A stretch of DNA of 18,837 bases from Oscillospiraceae bacterium. Lineage in GTDB: Bacteria > Bacillota_A > Clostridia > Oscillospirales > Oscillospiraceae. The position numbers were made by a program, and so were the translations under genes. The notes under the pieces are model-generated. The model saw only the letters and a program-made list of their open reading frames with translations, was not told the DNA's origin and ran no database searches. Shown here in pieces: positions 1-6,286 of this stretch; position 1 is the stretch's first letter; the number at the start of each line of letters is the position of its first letter. The stretch is from contig JAETOP010000076.1 of NCBI GenBank assembly GCA_021771675.1, positions 1 through 18,837 on the forward strand. Direction: 5' to 3'.

Positions 1-120
1 CAATCAAAGTATGGAAAAAGGCGGAATACTTTGTGTATTTCCCTTTTTCCAAACTGAAGAGTGGGTACAAAAGATCCGCCGAAACCCGCAGCTCCTATTG
101 TGCGGTGTTGCCTTAGGTAA
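1..120. repeat. gene-free lead-in with AT-rich hairpin
   Basis: No gene is visible here. A hairpin spans about 13-50: outer arms GGAAAAAG (13-20) and CTTTTTCC (43-50), inner arms AATAC (25-29) and GTATT (35-39), loop TTTGT. The same inner hairpin (AATAC-TTTGT-GTATT) recurs inside the inverted-repeat element near 15150, so this is probably part of a related palindromic repeat whose left part lies outside the window. Confidence 0.4.
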
Positions 121-272
121 AGGCTTCTGAGCAAAGGCTCCCCCTGTGTAAGGGGAGCCTTTCCCAAAAGCCGTCACACTCCACCATTCAACGCACTGCT
201 CCTATTTGACGTCCCCCAGCGGGCGGGGTCATGACCCCGCCCTACGGGCATCTCATTAAATTACAATTTGCC
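121..272. repeat. composite palindromic repeat, copy A (partial)
   Basis: This stretch shares blocks with the repeats at 9721-10182 and 16326-17052: the CTTCTGAG...GGCTCCCC..TGTGTAAGGGGAGCC hairpin (about 123-165), the CACCATTCAACGCA block (182-195), and the end block AAATTACAATTTGCC (258-272). AAAGGCTCCCC and its complement form an 11-bp stem near 133-163. A perfect 22-bp palindrome sits at 221-242. The last bases of the repeat overlap the 3' end of the ABC ATPase gene and provide its stop codon. Confidence 0.6.
221..242. repeat. perfect 22-bp GC-rich palindrome
   Basis: The sequence GGGCGGGGTCA followed by its exact reverse complement forms a perfect palindrome with no loop. It lies 19 bases past the stop codon of the ABC ATPase gene. 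It could act as a transcript end-stabilising hairpin or, less likely, a protein-binding operator. It has no T-tract on either side, so it is not a classical intrinsic terminator. Confidence 0.5.
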
Positions 273-830
273 GCTCAAATCGATTCGCTCTGGAATACCC
301 AGCAGCTCCAAATCCTCTTCCCGGTGGGTGATGAGAATCAGGGTGCGGCCCCGGCGGTACCGGCGGATGACGGCGGCGGCCCGGAGGCGGCTTTCTTCGT
401 CCAGGCCGGTGAAGGGCTCGTCCAGCGCCAGCAGCTTTCCCGCCTTCGCCAAAGCCCTGGCCAGGGCGGCCCGCCGGGCCTCACCCCCCGAGAGGGTGGA
501 CACCGGCTGCTCCATGCAGCTCTCCAGGCCCAGCTCTGCCAGAAGCTTTCGTGCTTCCTGGCACTGTGGCGCCGCCATGGTGATGTTTTTTACAGCGGAC
601 AGCTTTGGAAAGAGCCGATCCTCCTGAAACAGGGCGGATTTACCCTCCGGCACTCCCACAACCTCTCCTTCATCCGGTTTTTCCAGACCCAGAATCAGCC
701 GCAGCAGGGTGGTCTTCCCTGCCCCGGAGGGGCCCATCACCCCCAGACTGCCGCCATCGGGGATAACCCGGGAGAAATGGGAGAAAAGCAGCTTTTCCCC
801 ATAGCGCTTTGAAATATTCCGCAGCTCCAT
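261..830 (-). CDS. ABC transporter ATP-binding protein (SsuB/TauB-like)
   Basis: ATPase subunit of an importer, expected on the cytoplasmic face and powering the permease encoded just upstream. All nucleotide-binding motifs are visible in the 189-residue protein: Walker A GPSGAGKT (33-40), Q-loop Gln69, signature LSGGE (113-117), Walker B LLALDEP (133-139) and the switch His169. At 189 residues it is shorter than the usual 240-260, ending soon after the H-loop with no C-terminal extension. I chose the ATG at 830 because it overlaps the permease stop as ATGA, implying translational coupling; an upstream in-frame start at 884 would lie inside the permease gene. The last codons (Gly-Lys-Leu-stop) are written in GGCAAATTGTAA, which is also the end of a repeat found elsewhere in this window, so the original C-terminus may have been replaced. 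The family is clear; the substrate is unknown. Confidence 0.9.
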   Translation of the reverse strand: MELRNISKRYGEKLLFSHFSRVIPDGGSLGVMGPSGAGKTTLLRLILGLEKPDEGEVVGVPEGKSALFQEDRLFPKLSAVKNITMAAPQCQEARKLLAELGLESCMEQPVSTLSGGEARRAALARALAKAGKLLALDEPFTGLDEESRLRAAAVIRRYRRGRTLILITHREEDLELLGIPERIDLSGKL

Positions 831-1576
831 CAGCGCCCCTCCCCTTTTTTCAGCAGCCAGCCAAGGCAGCGGGTAAAGACCCACTCAAAGCCCAGGCTGA
901 GCAGCACAATCGCCAGCGTCCAGGCGAACAGATCTCTGATTTCCAGATACACCTTGGCGTCGTACAGCATTCCACCTACGCTGCCTCCGCAGACCCCGAT
1001 GACCTCGGCGGCCACCCCCGCCTTCCAGCACAGCCCCAGGGCGGACCGGCAGCCGGAGAGGCAATAGGGCTCCAGGGCGGGAAGATAGATGCCCCGCACC
1101 CGGTTCCACAGGCTCATGCGGAACACCCGGGCCATTTCCAGCAGCTTCTCGTCCGCCTCCCGCAGCCCTTGCAGGAAATTGGCATACAGCACCGGCAGCA
1201 CCATCAAAAAAGAGATAAAGGTGCTCAGCCGCCGGCCGGAGAGCCAGAGCAGGGCGATGACAATGAAGGAGGCCACAGGCACCGCCTTCACCGCCGCCAT
1301 ATAGGGCTGAATCAGCACCCGGACCACCGGAAACCTTGCCCCCAGGGCCGCCAGCAGCAGCGCCAGGCAGAAGGCCAGCAGGAAGCCCAGGGTGATTCTG
1401 GAAAAGGTGAAGCCCACCGCCTGCCAGAATTCCCGGGTGACCATCAGCTCCAGCAGCCGCCCCGCCACCTGAACCGGGCCTGCCAGCAGCAATTCATTAT
1501 CCAGCAGTACCGCTGCCAGCTGCCACACGATCAGGGCCAGAAGGCCGGAAAGGAGCTTCCCCTTATTCCGCTCCAT
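830..1576 (-). CDS. ABC transporter permease (BPD_transp_1, SsuC/TauC-like)
   Basis: Membrane subunit of the importer, 248 residues. Hydrophobic segments lie at about 10-25, 63-80, 98-112, 117-133, 181-196 and 216-236. An EAA-type loop for contacting the ATPase is recognisable around 136-160 (QGLREADEKLLEMARVF). These features match the inner-membrane component of nitrate/sulfonate/taurine-class importers. I chose the ATG at 1576: it has GGGAG about 11 bases upstream and overlaps the end of the binding-protein gene by 14 bases, whereas the longer reading from 1630 adds a poorly structured Arg/Ser/Gly-rich leader inside that gene. The transport class is secure; the substrate cannot be read from sequence. 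Confidence 0.88.
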   Translation of the reverse strand: MERNKGKLLSGLLALIVWQLAAVLLDNELLLAGPVQVAGRLLELMVTREFWQAVGFTFSRITLGFLLAFCLALLLAALGARFPVVRVLIQPYMAAVKAVPVASFIVIALLWLSGRRLSTFISFLMVLPVLYANFLQGLREADEKLLEMARVFRMSLWNRVRGIYLPALEPYCLSGCRSALGLCWKAGVAAEVIGVCGGSVGGMLYDAKVYLEIRDLFAWTLAIVLLSLGFEWVFTRCLGWLLKKGEGR

Positions 1577-2507
1577 AGTAGAAGTCGCTCCCGGGGAGCT
1601 CCCCTCCCACCGCCTTTGGGTTCTCCCCAAAGATCACCTCCAGGCAGCCGGAAAGGGCCTGCTTCATCCTCTCCCCTGTCAGGCAGACCAGATTGCAGTC
1701 CGGGATGGCCCTCTGGGCCACGGAGGCCTTGATGATGCCGTAATTCTGGCAGAGCTGGGCGGCTTCCTCCGGATGCTCATTGACCCAGGCCACACTCTTC
1801 TCCAGTTTCTCCAGGAAGGCCTCCACCCCCTCCGGGTTCTGCTCTGCAAATTCCCGCCGGGCCATGACCACCGCAGTGGTGCACAAGCTTCCGTTGTCCA
1901 GCGCCTCCCACGCCTGGGAGATGGACAGGGCCACCCGGAACCCCTCCCCCAGCTGAGAGGCAGCGGCGGTGACATAGGGCTGGGGCAGCATGGCGATACC
2001 CTCCTGCGCTTGGTTCAGCAGGGCCACCACCTCCCCAGGCTCGCTCTTCCACTCTATCGTCACATCCCGGTCCGGGTCCAGAGAGTTCTGGCTCAGCACA
2101 TACCGGAGGAAATACTCCGGGGTGGAGCCCTTACCAGTGGCATAGATGGTCCGGCCCTTCAAATCCGCCAGGGTGTGCACCTCTTCTGTGTTGTATTCGC
2201 CGATGTACAGCACCCCCAGCACATTCACCGCCAGCACCACCGCCTCGCCCCCGGTCTTATTATAAAGCGTGGCCGCCAGATTGGCGGGGACGGAGGCAAT
2301 GTCCACCTGCCCCTGGAGAATCCTGGGCACCAGCTCGTCGGCAGTACCCAGAATCACCGGCTCGTAAGACTCCTGCTCCAAAAGCCGCACCATGCCCATG
2401 GCCGTGGGGCCGGTGAGGGCTCCCACCCGAACGGCCTCCCCCTGGGCGCAGACCGGCAAAGCGGCAAAAACGCTCAACGCCAGCAGAATGCAAATCAACC
2501 TTTTCAT
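1563..2507 (-). CDS. ABC transporter substrate-binding protein (NMT1/TauA-like)
   Basis: Extracytoplasmic solute receptor of 314 residues and first gene of the importer trio. Residues 1-22 form a signal peptide (MKRL, a hydrophobic core, then PVCAQG). The mature part begins with a strand and helix typical of periplasmic-binding type II folds: VRVGALTGPTAMGM at 27-39 and an ILGTADELVPRILQGQVDIASVP region at about 52-74. The cysteine of the signal region is preceded by Leu-Pro-Val, which fits the lipobox poorly, so membrane anchoring as a lipoprotein is uncertain. I chose the ATG at 2507 for its GAGAGGAG ribosome binding site and because the signal peptide starts there; the longer reading from 2570 does not fit. 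The class suggests a small organic ligand such as a sulfonate, pyrimidine precursor or other nitrogen/sulfur compound, but this is not determinable here. No riboswitch is visible upstream. Confidence 0.85.
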   Translation of the reverse strand: MKRLICILLALSVFAALPVCAQGEAVRVGALTGPTAMGMVRLLEQESYEPVILGTADELVPRILQGQVDIASVPANLAATLYNKTGGEAVVLAVNVLGVLYIGEYNTEEVHTLADLKGRTIYATGKGSTPEYFLRYVLSQNSLDPDRDVTIEWKSEPGEVVALLNQAQEGIAMLPQPYVTAAASQLGEGFRVALSISQAWEALDNGSLCTTAVVMARREFAEQNPEGVEAFLEKLEKSVAWVNEHPEEAAQLCQNYGIIKASVAQRAIPDCNLVCLTGERMKQALSGCLEVIFGENPKAVGGELPGSDFYYGAE

Positions 2508-2520
2508 ATTTTTCTCCTCT

Positions 2521-2537
2521 CTCCGGGCGCACCGGAG
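2521..2537 (-). promoter_or_regulatory. small hairpin abutting the binding-protein ribosome site
   Basis: CTCCGG (2521-2526) and CCGGAG (2532-2537) pair around a 5-base loop, directly next to the GAGAGGAG ribosome binding site of the binding-protein gene. There is no T-tract after it on the minus strand, so it is unlikely to terminate transcription; it may influence translation or mRNA stability between the membrane-protein gene and the transporter. Confidence 0.3.
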
Positions 2538-2544
2538 CAGCGTT

Positions 2545-2898
2545 TTAAATGCAGACAAAGTAGATAACAATCATAACGGTTCCCCAGACGCCAAAGATAA
2601 TGGGGCAGCCATAGGCATCCGATTTTTTGATATTGTCCCATCTGATGTCGTTAGGCGTCATTTTCCGGCGGTGAGCACTTTGAAGGGAGCAGTAGATATG
2701 CTTCCAGCGCCGGGTATATCCAATGAAATCATACAGAGCAAGCAGAACAAATCCGATGCCCATCGCCAGCAGCCCAGCTTCATTGTTGAACAGCACCGGC
2801 AAAAGCGCCAGGGCAATCGGGTAGACATATCTGTCCATGTAGGCCAGGGCAATCACCCCGGAATTGCGGGAGGCTCTTTTGCCCTTTCTTTTACGCAT
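2545..2898 (-). CDS. small membrane protein of unknown function, coupled to the DUF3990 module
   Basis: I do not recognise this 117-residue protein. It starts with a very basic, probably cytoplasmic tail (MRKRKGKRASR). Three hydrophobic segments follow, at about 22-37, 41-61 and 97-117; the last ends at the C-terminus. The 62-96 stretch is polar and positively charged. It begins 8 bases inside the preceding small gene and has its own ribosome binding site (GGGAG about 8 bases upstream), so it is very likely co-translated with the DUF3791/DUF3990 genes. Its base composition looks less GC-rich than the housekeeping genes, like the rest of the module. It might be a membrane partner or effector of the module, or just a passenger gene. 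Confidence 0.65.
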   Translation of the reverse strand: MRKRKGKRASRNSGVIALAYMDRYVYPIALALLPVLFNNEAGLLAMGIGFVLLALYDFIGYTRRWKHIYCSLQSAHRRKMTPNDIRWDNIKKSDAYGCPIIFGVWGTVMIVIYFVCI

Positions 2899-3100
2899 CT
2901 GTTATCTCCCTTCTCAGTTCCTCCGCAAGATACAAATCGCTCATACAGTGCAGATCGGAAACGCCGTCGCGAATCAGCCGGTAAAGCTCAGAGCGGTAGA
3001 AAAAATCCAGAGCCGTATCCAATGAAATGTTCTGCTGCCTGGCAAACATCTGGACAATGCGGCAATATTTTTTTTGAAGCAGGATGGGATTTGCGTTCAT
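2891..3100 (-). CDS. small DUF3791-type partner protein (second copy)
   Basis: A 69-residue acidic, helical-looking protein. The pattern RIVQMFARQQNISLDTALDFF followed by YRLIRDGVSDLHCMSDLYLAEEL is one I associate with small proteins annotated as DUF3791 that accompany DUF3990 genes in gut Firmicutes; the family name is from memory and less sure for this copy than for the one at 3564-3800. There is no signal peptide or membrane segment. The start ATG overlaps the stop of the DUF3990 gene as ATGA, and its own 3' end overlaps the next gene, so translation is coupled in both directions. A small gene tied this closely to a putative ADP-ribosyltransferase could be its antitoxin or specificity partner, but there is no direct evidence in sequence. 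Confidence 0.72.
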   Translation of the reverse strand: MNANPILLQKKYCRIVQMFARQQNISLDTALDFFYRSELYRLIRDGVSDLHCMSDLYLAEELRREITDA

Positions 3101-3567
3101 ACCCGTTCACTCCCTTCAAAGGCAAGCAGCGCCAGAGCTTTTTCCGTACGGAAGCAAAGCTGCAAATTCGGTTTTTCGTACCGCAGGCGGCGGATGGCTT
3201 CCGTTTTGTCGATCAGGCCATCGAAGAACAGCTCCACGGTGTTGAATAGCCTGTCGTTGGCGACGCCGCCCACAACCAGATCAAAGTCCGTTGTGTCCTT
3301 CCCGGTACGGCAGCTTAGAATGAAGTCCAGCCATTCCTCGGTGTAGGCGTCAAATTTCAGCACCTTCAGCTGAGCTTCCCGGCCGTCCTCAAAGCGATAG
3401 CGGGAAACGACCCCGTCCTTTCCCCTGCGCCGGAACCTGCCGCACCATTTTTCCGCCTGTTCGTAAATGGGTGTCACATAAAACCCAGGCCCAAAATCCA
3501 CGTTTGCCCGGGAGTGGGCTAAATCCGGCCGGGGTATTTCCAGGTAGGAACCGTGGTAAAGAATCAT
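3097..3567 (-). CDS. DUF3990 protein, putative ADP-ribosyltransferase-like enzyme
   Basis: A 156-residue soluble protein. It opens with MILYHGS, then DFGPGFYVTPIYEQAEKW at 24-41, DLVVGGVANDRLFNTVE at about 96-112 and a C-terminal NLQLCFRTEKALALL at 134-148. These are the conserved blocks I know for DUF3990. That family is placed, as far as I recall, in the ADP-ribosyltransferase fold group; His5 of YHGS and Tyr30 of GFYVT would be the expected first two active-site residues, with a polar residue in the NLQLCF block (perhaps Gln136) as the third. This active-site reading is inference. The gene overlaps both small neighbours by ATGA junctions. The probable role is NAD-dependent modification of a cellular target, as toxin or defence effector; the target is unknown. 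Its base composition is less GC-rich than the flanking housekeeping genes, consistent with horizontal acquisition. Confidence 0.8.
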   Translation of the reverse strand: MILYHGSYLEIPRPDLAHSRANVDFGPGFYVTPIYEQAEKWCGRFRRRGKDGVVSRYRFEDGREAQLKVLKFDAYTEEWLDFILSCRTGKDTTDFDLVVGGVANDRLFNTVELFFDGLIDKTEAIRRLRYEKPNLQLCFRTEKALALLAFEGSERV

Positions 3568-3800
3568 ACGTCCAGCCCCCGCTCTTTCATCACATTCAGA
3601 AGGTCCTCTACGATATATTCCCGGCTCTGGGTGTGCAGAACCTCATATTCCGGCACAATGTAGCCGTGCAGGATGTCACTTTTTTCTGTAAATGCCTGAT
3701 AGACCTGCTCTCCGGCGGTGCCCAGCGCCGCGGCAACGCTTTCAATACAAAAAATGGCAAATTCCAATTCTCTGGAATTTTTAATGCTTCTCTCCGGCAA
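3564..3800 (-). CDS. DUF3791 domain protein (first gene of module)
   Basis: A 78-residue protein with EFAIFCIESVAAALGTAGEQ, then AFTEKSDILHGYIVPEYEVL and HTQSREYIVEDLLNVMKERG. This is the hallmark arrangement I know as DUF3791, a short helical domain that commonly precedes DUF3990 genes. The start codon is TTG at 3800, with GGAAGG a short 3 bases upstream and AAGGGG further up; no ATG is available in frame. Its stop overlaps the DUF3990 start (ATGA). As first gene of the operon, about 36 bases behind a recognisable extended -10 promoter, it would be made before the enzyme, the usual order for an antitoxin or regulator. The weak TTG start suggests a low set expression level. Function is not established by the sequence. 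Confidence 0.78.
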   Translation of the reverse strand: MPERSIKNSRELEFAIFCIESVAAALGTAGEQVYQAFTEKSDILHGYIVPEYEVLHTQSREYIVEDLLNVMKERGLDV

Positions 3801-3835
3801 GATCCTTCCAGCCCCTTTCCCGCTTTCTGGTGTAT

Positions 3836-3844
3836 ATCATACCA
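3836..3844 (-). promoter_or_regulatory. extended -10 promoter for the DUF3791/DUF3990 module
   Basis: On the minus strand TGG-TATGAT reads as an extended -10 element (TGn + TATGAT; hexamer at 3836-3841). The region 17 bases upstream (TGTCCT) is a poor -35, as is common for extended -10 promoters. It lies between the rqcP terminator and the TTG start at 3800, so the module has its own transcription start. Confidence 0.45.
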
Positions 3845-3924
3845 CACAAAGCAAAAAAAGGACAGAGGCAAAATGCCGCTGCCCGAAAGTTTCCCCTGCT
3901 GTCAAGTGCGCCCCGTAGCCGCCT

Positions 3925-3966
3925 GGGAAAAAGAGCCCGCCGCAAAGTGAAAGCTTTGCGGCGGGC
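3925..3966 (-). terminator. intrinsic terminator after rqcP
   Basis: A 13-bp perfect stem (3935-3947 with 3954-3966) around a 6-base loop is followed on the minus strand by TCTTTTT. It starts a few bases past the rqcP stop codon at 3972, so it closes the hup-rqcP transcript and insulates the downstream module. Confidence 0.88.
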
Positions 3967-3971
3967 ATCTT

Positions 3972-4211
3972 TTAAATTTCCTTGTACATGGCGGTGGCAT
4001 CGTCCTTGCGGACGTTTTCCGCCACCTGCAGAACCTCCACGGCCACGGTGCGGCCGCCCATGGAGATTTCGATTTTGTCCCCCACTTTCACGTCATAGCT
4101 GGCCTTGGCGGCACGGCCGTTGACGCTGATGCGGGCGTTGTCGCAGGCCTCGTTGGCCACGGTGCGCCGCTTGATCAGACGGGAAACCTTCAGGTATTTG
4201 TCCAGGCGCAT
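3972..4211 (-). CDS. rqcP: RqcP, S4-domain ribosome quality-control factor
   Basis: A 79-residue RNA-binding protein, formerly YabO, related to Hsp15. RqcP works with RqcH on obstructed 50S subunits, stabilising the peptidyl-tRNA while alanine tails are added to stalled nascent chains. The S4 fold is evident in MRLDKYLKVSRLIKRRTVAN followed by ARISVNGRAAKASYDVKVGD (residues 1-64). The length is typical of the family. It starts one base after the hup stop codon, so the two are co-translated, and a strong intrinsic terminator follows. HU and RqcP are neighbours in many Firmicutes, which supports the call. Confidence 0.93.
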   Translation of the reverse strand: MRLDKYLKVSRLIKRRTVANEACDNARISVNGRAAKASYDVKVGDKIEISMGGRTVAVEVLQVAENVRKDDATAMYKEI

Positions 4212-4212
4212 C

Positions 4213-4488
4213 TTATTTGCTCAGAGCGTCCTTCAGAGTCTTGCTGGCCTTGAAGCCGGGCACCCGGGAAGCGGCAATCTCCATGGCCTCGCCGGTGTGG
4301 GGGTTGCGGCCCATGCGGGCTTCCCGCTCCTTCACCTCGAAAATACCGAAGCCACTGAGCTGCACCTTATCCCCCTCCACCAGGGCGGCAGTGATGGCAT
4401 CGATGGCGGCGTTCAGGGCCTTCTCGGCATCCTTCTTGGTCAGGCCGGAGCGCTCGGCGGCGGCGGCAATCAGTTCGGTCTTATTCAT
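4213..4488 (-). CDS. hup: HU family DNA-binding protein
   Basis: A 91-residue histone-like protein that bends and wraps DNA as a dimer. The N-terminal helices ([20 protein letters not shown]) are followed by the family signature [21 protein letters not shown] at 46-66; Pro63 in RNP is the intercalating residue at the tip of the DNA-binding arm. The C-terminal [11 protein letters not shown] is also typical. The ATG at 4488 has AGAGGA about 8 bases upstream. The leader contains a 73-bp inverted-repeat element, and a possible promoter lies at 4633-4661. Confidence 0.95.
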   Translation of the reverse strand: MNKTELIAAAAERSGLTKKDAEKALNAAIDAITAALVEGDKVQLSGFGIFEVKEREARMGRNPHTGEAMEIAASRVPGFKASKTLKDALSK

Positions 4489-4542
4489 TATGATTTCCTC
4501 TCTTCATTTCAAAGTCAGACGGGGTAATACCCTCCATCTGCG

Positions 4543-4615
4543 TTAGGGAAGCTCTGATGAAATCACCTGGCTCCAGGGAATCGCAGCTAAGCTAATTGCG
4601 TCAGAGCTTCCTTAA
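4543..4615. repeat. MITE-like inverted-repeat element (73 bp) in the hup leader
   Basis: TTAGGGAAGCTCTGA (4543-4557) and TCAGAGCTTCCTTAA (4601-4615) are inverted repeats matching at 14 of 15 positions. The interior begins TGAAATC, as does that of the element at 18640-18726. No coding capacity. It would fold into a stem in the 5' leader of hup. Confidence 0.65.
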
Positions 4616-4632
4616 GTTTTACAAGCTGAAAT

Positions 4633-4661
4633 AGATTAACATAATTTATTTCAAAAAGCAA
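4633..4661 (-). promoter_or_regulatory. possible promoter for hup-rqcP
   Basis: TTGCTT (4656-4661) and TAATCT (4633-4638) are separated by 17 bases in an AT-rich island on the minus strand, just after the flippase stop codon. Both hexamers match the consensus only about 3 of 6, so this is a weak prediction. Confidence 0.3.
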
Positions 4662-4679
4662 GTCTTTTCTTTCTAAAAC

Positions 4680-6275
4680 TCACAGTTTCAACAGTTTCGC
4701 AATTTTCTCCCCCTTGGGCAGCAACAGGCAGTCCTCTTTGGTGATGACCTTGAGCACCACAGCGGCCACCAGATACACACCGATACCCACGCACACCGGA
4801 GCTACGGCCAGCAGGACCCGGCTGGTGACCCCCAGCATGGACATATCCCACCAGCACAGCCACACCGCCACGCCCATCACCAGGGAAGCAAGCAGCGGGC
4901 GAACCAGATTCTTGAGGATGTGGGGCGGGTCCTCCACCAGGGAGCGGATGGAGAAGATGTTCAGGATGCAGATCACCACATAGCTGAGAAGCGTGCCGAT
5001 GGGGGTGCCCACGATGCCGATGGCAGGATTGCCGGTGAGCACATACACCACAATCAGCTTCAGCACACTGCCGATGAACATATTCACCACCGGTCGATTC
5101 ACATTGCCGTGGGCCTGCATAATGGCGGTGGTTACCAGTACCAGGGCGTTGAACACAATAGAGATGCCCAGCACGGTCATCATCTGGGTGGCCAGCTCCA
5201 GCCGCTCCCCGGTGTAGCCTCCCAGCAGGGCGGTGATGGGCTGGGCCAGTACCGTCAATCCCACGGCACAGGGCATGGAGAAGATGCCGGTAATCCGGAT
5301 GGCGGATTCCTCGGTGAGCCGGGTCTGGCGGTATTTTTTCAGGGTAATCTGGGCGGTGATAGCGGGGATGATGCTCACCGTAATGGGGGTGATGAAGGCG
5401 CAGGGCATGTTATAGATGGTCTGGGTCATCACATGGACGCCCCGCATGATGTCCGCCGCCTCCTGGCTCACCCCAGAGCCCAGCAGCCGCCCCATGTAGA
5501 TTTTGCTGGACAGAGAGGTAACGATGGAGAGGATGGTGGAGCTGAGAGTGATGGGGACGGCGATTTTCAGCAGCTCCCGGGCGGTGGCCCGGGTGGACTT
5601 TGGGGTATCCCCGGCTTCCGGCAGGCTCCGGTAGCTCCTGCGGAACCGGCTCCACAGATACGCCACCGACACCAGGCAGCTGGCCGTGACACCCAGGATG
5701 GCGCCGCCCGCCGCCAGAGGGATGCTGGCCGTGGCCTTCAAAATCAGCACGGCTGCCAGCATTCCCACAATCAGCTTGGTCACCACCTCCAGCACCTGGG
5801 AGACAGCGGTGGGAATCATGTTGCTCTGTCCCTGGAAAAAACCCCGGTAGGCACTCATCACGCAGATCAGCAGCACACAGGGACCCAAAAAGCCGATGGC
5901 GGCCCAGGCGTCCGGCTGGTTCCAGAAGTCGGCCAGCTGGCGGCAGAACACCGTCATCAAGAGGCTGCCGGTGATGCCCAGAATCAGGAACAGCCTCCGG
6001 GCGGTGGCATAGACCTGGCGAACCTGGCCGTAATGCTCCAGACTGCTGGCCTGGGAGATCATACGGCTCATAGCCACAGGCAAGCCCGCTGTGGAAACCA
6101 TTAAAAGGACGTTGTAAATCTCATAGGCGGTGCTGAAATAGCCGAAGCCCTTCTCCCCGATGATGGCGTTCAGTGGAATCTTGTACAGCGCCCCCACCAG
6201 CTTGACGATCACCGTTGCCATGGCAAGCAGGGCGGTTCCCTGCAAAAAGTTTTGCTTCTTCTGCGCTTCTGACAT
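4680..6275 (-). CDS. SpoVB/YabM-type MOP-family lipid flippase
   Basis: A 531-residue integral membrane protein of the MOP superfamily (polysaccharide biosynthesis/MurJ-like branch), with about 14 hydrophobic segments. The N-terminus (NFLQGTALLAMATVIVKLVGALYKIPLN followed by an ..IGEKGFGYFSTAYEIYN.. block) is the classic SpoVB/YabM opening. Such proteins flip lipid-linked sugars or peptidoglycan precursors; SpoVB acts in spore cortex synthesis. The ATG at 6275 has a full AGGAGG site 6 bases upstream and lies 11 bases past the amidohydrolase stop. Position just ahead of HU and RqcP matches the yabM neighbourhood of Bacillus, although the MazG-like gene usually found between is absent. MurJ, SpoVB and YabM functions cannot be told apart from this window, so no symbol is given. 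Confidence 0.88.
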   Translation of the reverse strand: MSEAQKKQNFLQGTALLAMATVIVKLVGALYKIPLNAIIGEKGFGYFSTAYEIYNVLLMVSTAGLPVAMSRMISQASSLEHYGQVRQVYATARRLFLILGITGSLLMTVFCRQLADFWNQPDAWAAIGFLGPCVLLICVMSAYRGFFQGQSNMIPTAVSQVLEVVTKLIVGMLAAVLILKATASIPLAAGGAILGVTASCLVSVAYLWSRFRRSYRSLPEAGDTPKSTRATARELLKIAVPITLSSTILSIVTSLSSKIYMGRLLGSGVSQEAADIMRGVHVMTQTIYNMPCAFITPITVSIIPAITAQITLKKYRQTRLTEESAIRITGIFSMPCAVGLTVLAQPITALLGGYTGERLELATQMMTVLGISIVFNALVLVTTAIMQAHGNVNRPVVNMFIGSVLKLIVVYVLTGNPAIGIVGTPIGTLLSYVVICILNIFSIRSLVEDPPHILKNLVRPLLASLVMGVAVWLCWWDMSMLGVTSRVLLAVAPVCVGIGVYLVAAVVLKVITKEDCLLLPKGEKIAKLLKL

Positions 6276-6286
6276 GGTAGGCCTCC

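Noticed and set aside
231..812. Plus-strand open reading frame of 193 codons opposite the ABC ATPase
   Set aside because: Gln/Pro-rich shadow of a gene whose minus-strand product has all ABC ATPase motifs.
4920..6104. Long plus-strand open reading frame (394 codons) opposite the flippase gene
   Set aside because: Composition rich in His, Gly and Gln, typical of an antisense frame in GC-rich DNA; no family features.
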